NCBI RefSeq assembly: GCF_900129455.1 | Contig: NZ_FQVU01000004.1 | Coordinates: 372,001 to 436,000, forward strand | Direction: 5' to 3' | Origin: Jatrophihabitans endophyticus | GTDB taxonomy: Bacteria; Actinomycetota; Actinomycetes; Mycobacteriales; Jatrophihabitantaceae | DNA length: 64,000 bases | Shown: positions 53,501 through 60,363 of the stretch, one piece after another | Layout: each line of letters starts with the position of its first letter | Position numbering within the stretch: position 1 is the first letter of the stretch | Program-made: the position numbers and the translations under genes | The notes under the pieces: generated by a model | What the model saw: only the letters and a program-made list of their open reading frames with translations | The model's database searches: none | What the model was told of the DNA's origin: nothing

Positions 53501-55070
53501 CGACGGCGGCTCGGCGATCACCTCGTACACGGCGACCGCGAGCCCCGGTGGCGCGTCGGTCACCTGCCCCGGCAGCCCGTGCACGGTGCCGGGCCTGAAG
53601 AACGGCACCGCGTACACCTTCACGGTGCACGCCACCAACAAGGCCGGCGACTCCCCGGAGTCGGCGGCGAGCCAGCCGATCACCCCGGCCGGTGCGCCGA
53701 TCGCGCCGGCGAAGCCGACGCTGGAGAAGGCCACGGCGACGTCGGTCACCGTCTCCTTCCCGCCGGCGGACGACAACGGTCTGCAGATCCTGAAGTACCA
53801 GTACTCGACCGACGGCGGTGACACCTGGACGACCCTCGACACGCAGCAGCACGGCGACCGTCTCGTCGCCACCGTCACGGGTCTGCAGCCGGGCACCGGG
53901 TACAAGCTCGTCGTCCGCGCCCTGAACGAGATGGGCACGAGCGACCCGTCGCCGGCGGTGGCCGTGGCCACCACCCCGGCCGCCGTGACCGTCCCCGCCG
54001 CCAAGGCGGGTGTCTCCTCGGTGCTGGTCAGCTGGCCGCGCACCCAGGGCGACGACGCGACCACCGGCTACACGGTGTACGCGTCGCCGGGCAAGGCGAC
54101 CTGCTCGACGTCGAGCCGCACGGACACCTCGTGTGTCATCGGCGCGACCGCGGGCGTCCGGTACCGCTACGTCGTGGTGGCGCACAGCGCCGGCGGCGAC
54201 GCAGTTCCGTCCGCGGCGTCCGCCCCGGCCGTCGCCTCGGCGCCGAAGGTGCCCGCGGCCACGCCGGCCAAGGCGACCAAGCGGCTCACCACCCCGTCCG
54301 GCGCGCTGCACTCGGTGCGTCCGGGGCAGCGGGTCACGCTGGTCGGGACCGGGTTCCTGCCGCGCTCGTCGGTGACCCTCGTGGTCTACGGCAAGCACGG
54401 GACGGTCCTGCGCAAGGTCGTCACCGACGCCAAGGGTGCGTTCCGCGCCGCGGTCCGCTCGCCGAAGTCGGCCGACGTGCGTCGCGAGACGTTCGTCGCG
54501 CTGGGTGTGACGAACGCGGGCTCGACCAGGGCCATCCGCATGCCGGTCTCGGTCGCGCAGTCGACGGGATGGTTCACCGACCCGATGACCAAGGCGCAGC
54601 GTCGCCACCTGGCCACCGTGCCGGCCCACCCGAGCTCGGCTCGCGGCAAGGCGCGCATGACCAAGGCGTGGGAGCGCACGCACGGCGGCAAGCTCGCCGT
54701 GCCGGTCACCAAGGCCCGCGGTCACCAGCTGACCAAGGGGCAGGCCGTCCAGCTCACCGGGCTGTTCGCGTTCGACTCGGCGCGGCTGTCCGCGAAGGGT
54801 CGCCAGATGGTCCGCACGCTGGCCCACAGCCTGAAGTCCGCGCACGGCATCACCTGCGAGGGCTACGCGGACTACGCCGGTCCGGCGTCGCGTGCGCAGC
54901 GGCTGTCGGTGGACCGGGCCCGTGTGGTCTGCGCCGCGCTCCGGCACTACCACCCGGGTCTGCACGTGAAGACCGTCGGCTACGGCAACACCCGCCCGGT
55001 CGTCATCGGCGGCACCAGGGGCGAGCGCGCCGCGAACCGTCGCGTCGACGTCCTGGTCCCCAAGGGGTAA
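50556..55070 (+). CDS. Large secreted protein: glycine-rich domain, ten Fn3-like modules, OmpA-like C-terminus
   Basis: 1504 residues from the ATG at 50556 (AAGGG ribosome site). Residues about 1-50 are a signal peptide with RR pairs before the hydrophobic core, ending at PSAAA/DS. Residues 75-315 form a glycine-rich domain (runs such as GGGGGGYGGGG). Residues 318-1230 are ten Fn3-like modules, in which a type with a CPGSPC loop and a type with a DGGQTW-like loop mostly alternate. A short Ig-like module (SVRPGQRVTLVGTGFLP) follows. The OmpA-like end (FAFDSARLSAKGRQMVRTL ... RVDVLVPKG) suits binding to peptidoglycan. It probably stands out from the cell wall as an adhesin or structural protein. 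A perfect terminator hairpin follows. Confidence 0.85.
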   Translation: MKLSGFPGGRDAESRRPWGLPGRRAVSLIGAASTVLAGAVLAQAPSAAADSPCADGSTPALLSSVTCNAAGNYTLTVPGGTTDVDVDAIGGGGGAGYPARSHIGGNAAEVTGNLTLPAGTAYLYVIVGTGGSGDNHGSGIGGGASAVLAEDSGHNLIAKLVVAGAGGSGAYNGDGGNAGSAGTSENTSLSNAGTPGIGATGGAGGTGNYAAGSAGGTNNPSALTVAAGGNGGGVPGGAYGGGGGGGYGGGGGGGGGTSGVLTRNVAGGGGGSSLASAYLGAAAISVKSGTGGVQLPGLVAGDGATGTVTLTFNGLATPGTPTGVTATPGDGKASVSFTAPGDNGSPITSYTVTASPGGTTKTCPGSPCVIGGLTDGTSYTFTVHATNANGDSAESSASNAVTPAMVPGAPTGVSATAGDAQASVSFTAPASNGGASITSYTVTSSPGGITTTCPGSPCTVGYLDNGTSYTFTVHATNGIGDGPESAASAAVTPVGVPNGPGDVTLTPGDERFTASFPVPDANGAPITGYQVSLDGGQTWQTLDATSANGTVTGTVTGLMNGVTYSVQLRAVNYAGTGWASKAQDVTPASKPGAPTGAVATAGDGQASVSFTAPYSDGGAVISSYTVTASPGGASATCPGSPCTVTGLDNGTTYTFTVRATNDIGDSPESAASAAVTPVGPPSVPTDVTFTPGNERIDVSFPVPGDGGSAIAGYQYTLDGGQTWSTLNAAVANGKVTGTVTELVNGTTYAVRVRAVNANGPGDASDAQSVTPATVPHAPTGVTAQRGDHSISVSFTVPDSNGGAPVTSYRVTTSPGGKTAVCGSTPCVVDGLTNGTSYTVTVAATNDVGTSVESAASNPVTPASVPDVPTDLVVQPGNQQAVLTFGRADNNGSPITGYEYSLGSEGTWQTLTTTGSGTLTGTVTGLTNGTEYKISVRAVNAVGAGLPAKPVRVTPAAVADAPKDVHAMGDDGKAVVYFTAPASDGGSAITSYTATASPGGASVTCPGSPCTVPGLKNGTAYTFTVHATNKAGDSPESAASQPITPAGAPIAPAKPTLEKATATSVTVSFPPADDNGLQILKYQYSTDGGDTWTTLDTQQHGDRLVATVTGLQPGTGYKLVVRALNEMGTSDPSPAVAVATTPAAVTVPAAKAGVSSVLVSWPRTQGDDATTGYTVYASPGKATCSTSSRTDTSCVIGATAGVRYRYVVVAHSAGGDAVPSAASAPAVASAPKVPAATPAKATKRLTTPSGALHSVRPGQRVTLVGTGFLPRSSVTLVVYGKHGTVLRKVVTDAKGAFRAAVRSPKSADVRRETFVALGVTNAGSTRAIRMPVSVAQSTGWFTDPMTKAQRRHLATVPAHPSSARGKARMTKAWERTHGGKLAVPVTKARGHQLTKGQAVQLTGLFAFDSARLSAKGRQMVRTLAHSLKSAHGITCEGYADYAGPASRAQRLSVDRARVVCAALRHYHPGLHVKTVGYGNTRPVVIGGTRGERAANRRVDVLVPKG
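51508..54245 (+). repeat. Ten tandem Fn3-like modules of two alternating kinds
   Basis: Module starts lie at about 51508, 51774, 52041, 52327, 52598, 52879, 53149, 53428, 53698 and 53980. Modules 1, 2, 4, 6 and 8 are A-type (about 267-271 bp, SPGG followed by TCPGSPC or a variant); 3, 5, 7 and 9 are B-type (about 280-286 bp, SLDGGQTWQTL or a variant). The tenth is a diverged A-type. Confidence 0.8.
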
Positions 55071-55095
55071 CCCGCAAGACCGGTAACACCTGACA

Positions 55096-55137
55096 CCGCG
55101 GGCCGGTGAGTCGCAGTCACGACTCACCGGCCCGCGG
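55096..55137. terminator. Perfect 18-bp hairpin after the Fn3/OmpA gene
   Basis: Arms 55096-55113 and 55120-55137 are exactly complementary (CCGCGGGCCGGTGAGTCG and its complement) with a 6-base loop. It lies between convergent genes, without a T-tract. Its sequence is unrelated to the GATCGTGGACC family. Confidence 0.88.
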
Positions 55138-55141
55138 CCGT

Positions 55142-55381
55142 TCACGTAGTGGGCTGCTCGGGGGTCGGACGTTCCGGGGTCGCGGCGCCGTCACGGCGGC
55201 GCCGCGCCCGGCGACGCGCCTCGTCACCGACGATGCCGCCCACGCCGGCGGCAGCGCCGGCCCAGACGCCGCTCCACACGCCGCTGCCGTGGAAGCCCAG
55301 GACGAAGCGGAACAGCAGGCCGAACGCGACGGCGACCGCGACGGCGAGTGCCGCGCAGATCCAGGTGCCGCGCTCCTTCAT
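55142..55381 (-). CDS. Small membrane protein
   Basis: 79 residues when started at the ATG at 55381: a short polar start (MKERGTW), a hydrophobic helix (ICAALAVAVAVAFGLLFRFVL), a second one (WSGVWAGAAAGVGGIVG) and a basic tail ([10 protein letters not shown]) with a Pro/Thr end. The positive tail predicts that the C-terminus is in the cytoplasm. An earlier start at 55489 would add an Arg/His-rich stretch and is less likely. I do not recognise a family. Confidence 0.55.
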   Translation of the reverse strand: MKERGTWICAALAVAVAVAFGLLFRFVLGFHGSGVWSGVWAGAAAGVGGIVGDEARRRARRRRDGAATPERPTPEQPTT

Positions 55382-55629
55382 CGCCGCCGCGTAGTCGCGG
55401 CGGGTCGGCCGCGTCGCCGGCCACGATCGTCGCCCGTCGCGGCGCCGCCACCCGTGTCGTCGGCCGTGTCGTCGGCCGTGTCGTGCCACGGCCGCAGACT
55501 AGTGCCAGACGCGGCCGTTCGTGGCGCCGGCTGCTCCGGTGAACGGCCGGAGGTCGGTCCGTGGAAGGTATTGCGATCGCCCGCTGGTGGGTGGAGCATC
55601 ACCTGCGCTGCCAACCGAGGGGACACACA
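55382..55629. other. 248-bp divergent gap around a small secreted-protein gene
   Basis: Between the divergent small membrane gene and the small secreted gene. It includes a GTCGTCGGCCGTGTCGTCGG-type direct repeat near 55457-55483. Both promoters should be here, but no clear -10/-35 pair is evident. Confidence 0.4.
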
Positions 55630-56019
55630 ATGCACCGGAACGCACGCCACGCTCTCGCCCTCGTCGCCGCAGGACTGTGCGCCGGGGTCGCGACGGCGGT
55701 GCCGGCGGACGCCGCCGGCACCTTCTACTCGGTGTCGACCTCGTGGGGAACGGCAGGCTGGAATCCCACGACCAATCAGCTGCGCGTCACGGACCAGGCG
55801 TGCGACGGGTTCGCCGTGTACGCCCGATGGGACTGGGGCGGACGCTCGGACACGCCCGTCAAGCTGTGGGACCACAACTGCTACAAGACCGACGGGCCGA
55901 TCACGGCCACGCTGCAGGTGCCCAGCGGGGTGAAGTCGATCAACATCCAGCTCTGCAAGTACTACAAGTCGAAGGCCGACCTCTGCCCGACGCAGGCCAG
56001 CGAGAGCGTGGTGACCTGA
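55630..56019 (+). CDS. Small secreted protein of unknown family
   Basis: 129 residues. A signal peptide is clear: MHRNARHALALVAAGLCAGVATAVPADAA with a cleavage site near residue 29. The mature part of about 100 residues has four Cys (in QACDGFAV, DHNCYKTD, QLCKYYKS and DLCPTQ), which could form two disulfides, and aromatic-rich beta-type segments (YARWDWGGRS). It resembles small secreted actinobacterial proteins of unknown function. The region is less GC-rich than its neighbours. It has its own promoter region and ends 50 bp before the nucleotidyltransferase gene. Confidence 0.72.
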   Translation: MHRNARHALALVAAGLCAGVATAVPADAAGTFYSVSTSWGTAGWNPTTNQLRVTDQACDGFAVYARWDWGGRSDTPVKLWDHNCYKTDGPITATLQVPSGVKSINIQLCKYYKSKADLCPTQASESVVT

Positions 56020-56069
56020 GCCCCGACGGCTCTGCGCGCAGCAGTTCCCGGCAGCGCACCCCACCGCGC

Positions 56070-56477
56070 GTGACGGCGGTGCTGGTGGCGGCGGCCCGAC
56101 TGACCGGGACCGTGCCGGGAGTGGTCGCCGTCGGCCTCGCCGGCTCGTGGGCGCGCGGGACGGCCCGGCCCGACTCCGACGTCGACCTCGTCGCGCTGAC
56201 CGACCGGCCCGAGCGGCTGCTCGGCACCCACGACTGGTTCGCCGCGTTCGGGCCGGGGGCGGAGCTGGTGCGCTCGGCCGACTTCGGCGCGATCCAGGAG
56301 CGTCGGCTGCGGCTGCCGGACGGGCTCGTGGTCGAGGTGGGGGTGGGATCGCCGTCGTGGGCGGCGACCGACCCGCTCGACGCCGGGACGGCGCGGGTAG
56401 TGCGCGACGGCTTCGTCGCGCTCGCCGACCCCGCCGGTCTGCTGGCCGCGCTCGTCGCCGCGGTGCGCTCGTCGTGA
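56070..56477 (+). CDS. Nucleotidyltransferase-domain protein
   Basis: 135 residues from a GTG at 56070. GLAGSWARGTARPDSDVDLVALTDRP carries the GS...DxD pattern of minimal nucleotidyltransferases (Pol-beta superfamily) with two metal-binding Asp residues. The C-terminal part is helical. Such stand-alone domains may modify small molecules or act in toxin-antitoxin pairs (MNT-type); no HEPN partner is next to it. The frame is open upstream to the previous gene, but no other convincing start with a ribosome site was found. Confidence 0.75.
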   Translation: MTAVLVAAARLTGTVPGVVAVGLAGSWARGTARPDSDVDLVALTDRPERLLGTHDWFAAFGPGAELVRSADFGAIQERRLRLPDGLVVEVGVGSPSWAATDPLDAGTARVVRDGFVALADPAGLLAALVAAVRSS

Positions 56478-56490
56478 CGCCCGCGGTCGA

Positions 56491-57279
56491 CTAACGCGTC
56501 TCGACGAACGGCCAGACGGCGTCGATCAGCTCCTGCGGCGTCTCCAGCTGCGGCAGGTGCCCCGTGCGCTCGAGCAGCGTGAACTCCGCACCCGGGACGG
56601 CGGCGGCGTAGGCGCGGCCGAACTCAGGGTCGCCGATCCGGTCGGCCTCGCCCCAGACCACGAGCATCGGTGTCACCACGTCCGCGAGCCGCCCGGCGAG
56701 GGTCGGGTCGGTCATGCCCACGCCGCCGTACACGGCGATCGTCTGCCGGTTGCCGGCCATGCGGGCGAGCGCCTCCGGCGGGAGCGTGCTCGGGTCGAGA
56801 CCGTAGGTCGCCGGGTCGTGGTAGCTGCGCTGCGCGAGCTCGGCGGGGGAGAGGGCGAAGAAGTCGGCGACCGGGTGCCCGGGCACCTCGATGCCCACCG
56901 CGTCCACCAGGACGTACCCGCTCACCCGCGGCGGCGCCAGCAGCGCGAGCTCGGCGGCGATCCAGCCGCCGATCGAGTTGCCGACGACCGTGACGTCGTC
57001 CAGGTCGAGCTCGTCGAGCAGGGCCGCGTAGACCGCCGCGAGGCCGGGGATCGAGTCGAGCGCGTCCGGCCGCGGCGTCCCGTCGAAGCCGGGGTGCACG
57101 GGGGTGATGACCCGGGCGGGCCGCAAGGCTGCGAGCCGGTCGGCCCACGGGGCGACGGTCCCCGGTCCGCCACCACCGTGCAGCAGCAGCACCGGGCGGC
57201 CCGCCCCGCGGTCGGTGACGGTGACCTCGACGGCGCCGATCGCCGCGACGTCGAGCGGGTGGGTGGAGCTGGAGGTCAT
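56491..57279 (-). CDS. Alpha/beta hydrolase
   Basis: 262 residues from the ATG at 57279, preceded by AAGGAG. The nucleophile elbow is VVGNSIGGWIAAELALL, the oxyanion HGGGGPGT lies near residue 35, the acid is in VVWGEADRIGDPEFG and the His in ERTGHLPQLE. This arrangement is like that of MhpC/BphD-type hydrolases and non-haem haloperoxidase-like esterases. It is the last gene of a marR-MFS-hydrolase run on the minus strand, so a detoxifying role for a compound sensed by the MarR protein is likely but inferred. Confidence 0.87.
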   Translation of the reverse strand: MTSSSTHPLDVAAIGAVEVTVTDRGAGRPVLLLHGGGGPGTVAPWADRLAALRPARVITPVHPGFDGTPRPDALDSIPGLAAVYAALLDELDLDDVTVVGNSIGGWIAAELALLAPPRVSGYVLVDAVGIEVPGHPVADFFALSPAELAQRSYHDPATYGLDPSTLPPEALARMAGNRQTIAVYGGVGMTDPTLAGRLADVVTPMLVVWGEADRIGDPEFGRAYAAAVPGAEFTLLERTGHLPQLETPQELIDAVWPFVETR

Positions 57280-57323
57280 GTGGACTCCTTCGTGTCGGAT
57301 GAGCGGTGATGGGGAGGGAGTGG

Positions 57324-58745
57324 TCAGCGACGCGCGGCGGCCAGGACGCCGCACACCGCGAGCGTGGCGGTGCCGAGCACCACGAGCAGGACGACGACGC
57401 AGGCGTGCACGGCCCCGGTCGTGCCGACGGTGTGGGGCGAGAGCACGCCCCCGACGACGGCCGGGCCGAGCGCACCGCCGAGTTGCCGCACGACGCTGTT
57501 GGCGGTCCCGGCCATGCCGGCGAGGGAGGCGGGCACCGACTGCACCGCGACGGCCGTGCTGGTCGCGACGACGGTGCCGCAGCCGGCGCCCACGAGCGCG
57601 AGCCGCCAGGAGAGTCCGGCCATCCCGGCCAGCTCGCCGGCGTCGGTCGACAGCAGGGTGACGAGGCCGCCGACGGCGACGAGCAGACCGGCGACGAGGA
57701 CCGGCCGGGATCCGTAGCGCGTCTGCACCAGGCCCGCGAGCACGCTGGCGATCGCGTTGCCGGCGAACAGGCAGCCCAGCCGGGCCGCGATGGCGAGGTC
57801 GCCGACGTGCGCCCCGGCGAGGACCAGGCTGACGGCGAACACGACGCCGATGACCGTGAACAGCGCGACCGTCGCGGCGATCGCGGCGGCGGTGAAACCC
57901 GGGAACGTGAACAGCGACGGTCGCAGGGTCGGTGCCTCGCTGCGCGACTCGACGACGAGGAACGCGACCAGGGCGACGACGCCGGCGGCCAGGGCGAAGA
58001 GTGCGGCCGGGTCGTGCCAACCCGCGGACCCGCCCCGGATCACCCCGAAGACGAGCACGACGATGCCGGCCGTGCCGAGCAGCCGGCCGAGGCGGTCGCG
58101 CGTGCCGGTGCGGTGACCGGCGACCTCCCGCGAGCACGCGGCGCCGACGGCGGCGACCAGCGCGGCGCAGCCGACTATCGGCGGGAACAACCACCGCCAG
58201 CCGGCGAGCTCGGTGATCGCCCCCGACAGGAACGGCCCCGCCCCGAGCCCCACCACGTTCGCGGCCGCCCACACGGCGATGGCCCGGGTCCGCGCCTGCG
58301 GGGACGGTGCGGTGGCCGCGACCAGCGCCAGGGTGGCCGACATGACCAGCCCGGCACCGAGCCCGGCGAGCCCCTGGCCGACCCAGAGCACGCGGATCCC
58401 CGCCACCCCCGACACCCCGCCGGCCACGAAGCCGACCGACGACCCCAACCCGGTGAGGGCGAGCCCGACGATCGTCACCCGGCGCCGGCCACGGCGCTCG
58501 GCGAGTGCGCCACCGGCGAGGACGGCCCCGGTCAGCGCGACCGTGAAGGCGTCCACGACCCACTGCAGGTCGCCGGTGCCGGCGCCGGCACCGCGGCCGA
58601 TCGTCCCCAGGACGCCGTTGACCGCGGACAGCGGCAGGTAGCTCACGAGCATCGCCGCGGCCGCGAAGGCGACGGTGGCGCGGACCGAACGGTCGCGCGC
58701 CGCGGTGGCCGGGACGGCGGCGGGCGGCGCGGCGGCGGAGGACAT
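57324..58745 (-). CDS. MFS transporter, DHA2 family (14-helix drug exporter type)
   Basis: 473 residues with about 14 hydrophobic segments. The motif A region GGALAERRGRRRVTIVGLAL between helices 2 and 3 and the motif C-like GAGLVMSATLALVAATAP are typical of DHA2 proton-driven multidrug exporters. The gene lies 46 bp after marR. Two copies of the predicted MarR operator are in that gap, so induction when the regulator releases is expected. The ATG at 58745 follows directly after those sites. Confidence 0.9.
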   Translation of the reverse strand: MSSAAAPPAAVPATAARDRSVRATVAFAAAAMLVSYLPLSAVNGVLGTIGRGAGAGTGDLQWVVDAFTVALTGAVLAGGALAERRGRRRVTIVGLALTGLGSSVGFVAGGVSGVAGIRVLWVGQGLAGLGAGLVMSATLALVAATAPSPQARTRAIAVWAAANVVGLGAGPFLSGAITELAGWRWLFPPIVGCAALVAAVGAACSREVAGHRTGTRDRLGRLLGTAGIVVLVFGVIRGGSAGWHDPAALFALAAGVVALVAFLVVESRSEAPTLRPSLFTFPGFTAAAIAATVALFTVIGVVFAVSLVLAGAHVGDLAIAARLGCLFAGNAIASVLAGLVQTRYGSRPVLVAGLLVAVGGLVTLLSTDAGELAGMAGLSWRLALVGAGCGTVVATSTAVAVQSVPASLAGMAGTANSVVRQLGGALGPAVVGGVLSPHTVGTTGAVHACVVVLLVVLGTATLAVCGVLAAARR

Positions 58746-58760
58746 GCCGACGACGCTATA

Positions 58761-58787
58761 TCAGCAAACTTAGATAAGCAACCTTAG
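58761..58787. promoter_or_regulatory. Two tandem predicted MarR operators before the MFS gene
   Basis: TCAGCAAACTTAG (58761-58773) and TAAGCAACCTTAG (58775-58787) are spaced 14 bp apart. They match the site TAAGCAAGCTTAC at 59221 upstream of the marR gene. This is an AT-rich island in GC-rich DNA. Confidence 0.7.
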
Positions 58788-58791
58788 AAAG

Positions 58792-59199
58792 CTACGACGT
58801 GGCCTTGCCCAGCAGCTCGACGAGGGTTGCGCGCTCCGCGCGGGTGAGTCGGCCGACCGATTCGCTCAGCACGCCGTCGAAGACGCGGGAACCCGCCTCG
58901 CGCAGCCGTTCGCCCTCGGCGGTCAGCGTGTGTCGCACGGCGCGGCCCGGGCCGCCCACCCGCGCCAACAGGCCACGGTCGATCATGCGGCCGGCCAGCG
59001 CGCCCATCGACTGGTCGGTCTGGAAGGTCAGCGTGGCCAGTGCGTGCAGCGACGCGTCGGGATTGTCGTGCAGGTGCCGCAGGACGTCCCATTGCGGCAG
59101 GGACAGGCCCAGCTCGGCCAGTCGGGTGTTCGCCTCGCGGTGATGCCGCCACTGCAGGCGTTTGACCGCGAGTCCGACGTCCTGCAACGACACCGCCAT
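58792..59199 (-). CDS. MarR-family transcriptional regulator
   Basis: 135 residues. The winged helix (about 40-100) contains LSLPQWDVLRHLHDNPDASLHALATLTFQTDQSMGALAGRMIDRGLL (first residues of the recognition helix) and the wing ARVGGPGRAVRHTLTAEGERL. The dimerisation helices lie at both ends. MarR proteins repress adjacent genes and release them when they bind phenolic or drug-like ligands. The predicted operators lie 22 bp before this gene and between it and the MFS gene, so autorepression is likely. The ATG at 59199 follows GGAGGAG. Confidence 0.92.
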   Translation of the reverse strand: MAVSLQDVGLAVKRLQWRHHREANTRLAELGLSLPQWDVLRHLHDNPDASLHALATLTFQTDQSMGALAGRMIDRGLLARVGGPGRAVRHTLTAEGERLREAGSRVFDGVLSESVGRLTRAERATLVELLGKATS

Positions 59200-59220
59200 C
59201 TGCTCCTCCGTCCGTAGGAC

Positions 59221-59233
59221 TAAGCAAGCTTAC
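59221..59233. promoter_or_regulatory. Predicted MarR operator upstream of marR
   Basis: TAAGCAAGCTTAC, a partly palindromic AT-rich 13-mer 22 bp before the marR ATG. It recurs twice between marR and the MFS gene. Confidence 0.65.
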
Positions 59234-59259
59234 TTCCGTGTGGACGCGGCGGGGTGACG

Positions 59260-60264
59260 TCAGCGGCGGGTGGTCACCGACCCGCGGGGCTGCTCGATCG
59301 GCGTGAGCAGCTTGCGCCGCGAGTGCCTGCCCTCGGCCACGGCGCGCACCGTGCGCTCGACCGCGTAGCTCACCAGCTCGTCGACCGGCCAGCGGAAGTT
59401 CGAGAGCGGGGGCGTCAGCAGTCGCGACACCGGGTCGTCGTCGTAGCCGAGGACCGACACGTCCTCGGGAATGCGCAGCCCCAGGTCGCGCGCCGCCGCG
59501 TACACGCCGTAGGCCATGGCGTCGGCGAGGCAGAACAGCGCGGTCGGCACCACCGGCCGGCTGAGCACGTCGCGGGCCACCGCGGTGGCGCCGTCGAGGT
59601 CGTAGGGCGTCATGTGCAGGTCGATCGCGAGACCCAGGTCGCCGGCGACCCGTCGGATCGCCCCCTCGGCCGGGGTGTCGGGGGTGTTGCGATCCGACGG
59701 CGTCAGCACGGCGACGTGCTCGTGCCCCGCCTCGGCCAGCCGGCCCAGCGCGGCCTGCACGCCGACGTCGTTGTCGAAGACGATCTCCACCGCGGTCGCC
59801 GCCCCGGGCAGCCCGTCGCCGATCGACACGAGCACCGTGCGACGGGCGATGTCGGGCCAGTGCGGAGCGTGCGGGTTCGCCCAGAGCACGATCAGCGCGT
59901 CGACCCGCTGGTCGACCAGCTGGTTCGCGAGCTCTTTCTCGAGCTCCGGGCTGTTGGACGCGTCGACGATGAGCGCGTGCCGGTCGTGCTCCAACAGGCC
60001 GCGGCCGAGGGCCGCCGCGACGTTCTGCTGCCAGATGTCGGACAGCGAGCCGCAGAGCACCCCCACGTACCCGGTGCGCCCGGACGCGAGCGCGCGGGCG
60101 ATGGGGTCGACCTGGTAGCCGAGCCGGTCGGCGACCTCGCGCACCCGGGCCTGCGTCTCCGGCGGCACCTGCAGGCCGCGCAACGCGTAGGAGACGGCCG
60201 CGGTCGACAGCCCGCTCTCCTGGGCGACGTCACGCAGCGTGACCCGTTTCGCCCGCTCACGCAT
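59260..60264 (-). CDS. LacI-family transcriptional regulator
   Basis: 334 residues from the ATG at 60264; an upstream ATG would add a leader unlike the family. The N-terminal HTH is RVTLRDVAQESGLSTAAVSYALRGLQVPPETQARVREVADRLGY (residues 6-49), with the hinge IARALASGRTGYVGVL after it. The ligand domain (60-334) is a periplasmic-binding-protein fold (VLCGSLSDIWQQNVAAAL, VSVLGYDDDPVSRLLTPPLS). It reads away from the three-gene metabolic operon, with two palindromes in the gap, so it probably controls that operon and itself. The inducer is unknown. Confidence 0.92.
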   Translation of the reverse strand: MRERAKRVTLRDVAQESGLSTAAVSYALRGLQVPPETQARVREVADRLGYQVDPIARALASGRTGYVGVLCGSLSDIWQQNVAAALGRGLLEHDRHALIVDASNSPELEKELANQLVDQRVDALIVLWANPHAPHWPDIARRTVLVSIGDGLPGAATAVEIVFDNDVGVQAALGRLAEAGHEHVAVLTPSDRNTPDTPAEGAIRRVAGDLGLAIDLHMTPYDLDGATAVARDVLSRPVVPTALFCLADAMAYGVYAAARDLGLRIPEDVSVLGYDDDPVSRLLTPPLSNFRWPVDELVSYAVERTVRAVAEGRHSRRKLLTPIEQPRGSVTTRR

Positions 60265-60309
60265 CGCACGATCGTAACGAGCCGGGAATCCGCCGGTAGT
60301 GGTCACGGG

Positions 60310-60325
60310 GTAGCTTAAACGCTAC
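60310..60325. promoter_or_regulatory. Palindrome in the LacI/operon gap
   Basis: GTAGCTTAAACGCTAC has 5-bp perfect arms (GTAGC/GCTAC). It lies directly beside the GTGAAGCGGTTCAC site and overlaps a TACAGT -10-like box (60323-60328). Confidence 0.6.
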
Positions 60326-60326
60326 A

Positions 60327-60340
60327 GTGAAGCGGTTCAC
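60327..60340. promoter_or_regulatory. Predicted LacI-family operator
   Basis: GTGAAGCGGTTCAC is a perfect palindrome at the arms with a central CG pair, fitting the TGAAnCGnTTCA pattern of LacI-family operators. It sits 24 bp before the operon start and 63 bp before the divergent regulator start. Confidence 0.78.
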
Positions 60341-60363
60341 AAGACCGTGAGGAGATGAGAGGC

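Noticed and set aside
51508-54245. Possible CRISPR-like repeat array
   Set aside because: The period is about 270-285 bp and the repeats encode Fn3-like protein modules; there are no short direct repeats with unique spacers.
52560-55145. An 861-codon antisense frame over the Fn3/OmpA gene
   Set aside because: It is the complement of a repetitive GC-rich gene and shows no family motif; the plus-strand protein has a signal peptide and domains.
56070-56477. Toxin-antitoxin module of the MNT-HEPN kind
   Set aside because: Only the nucleotidyltransferase part is present; the neighbouring genes are a secreted protein and a hydrolase, and no HEPN partner is visible.
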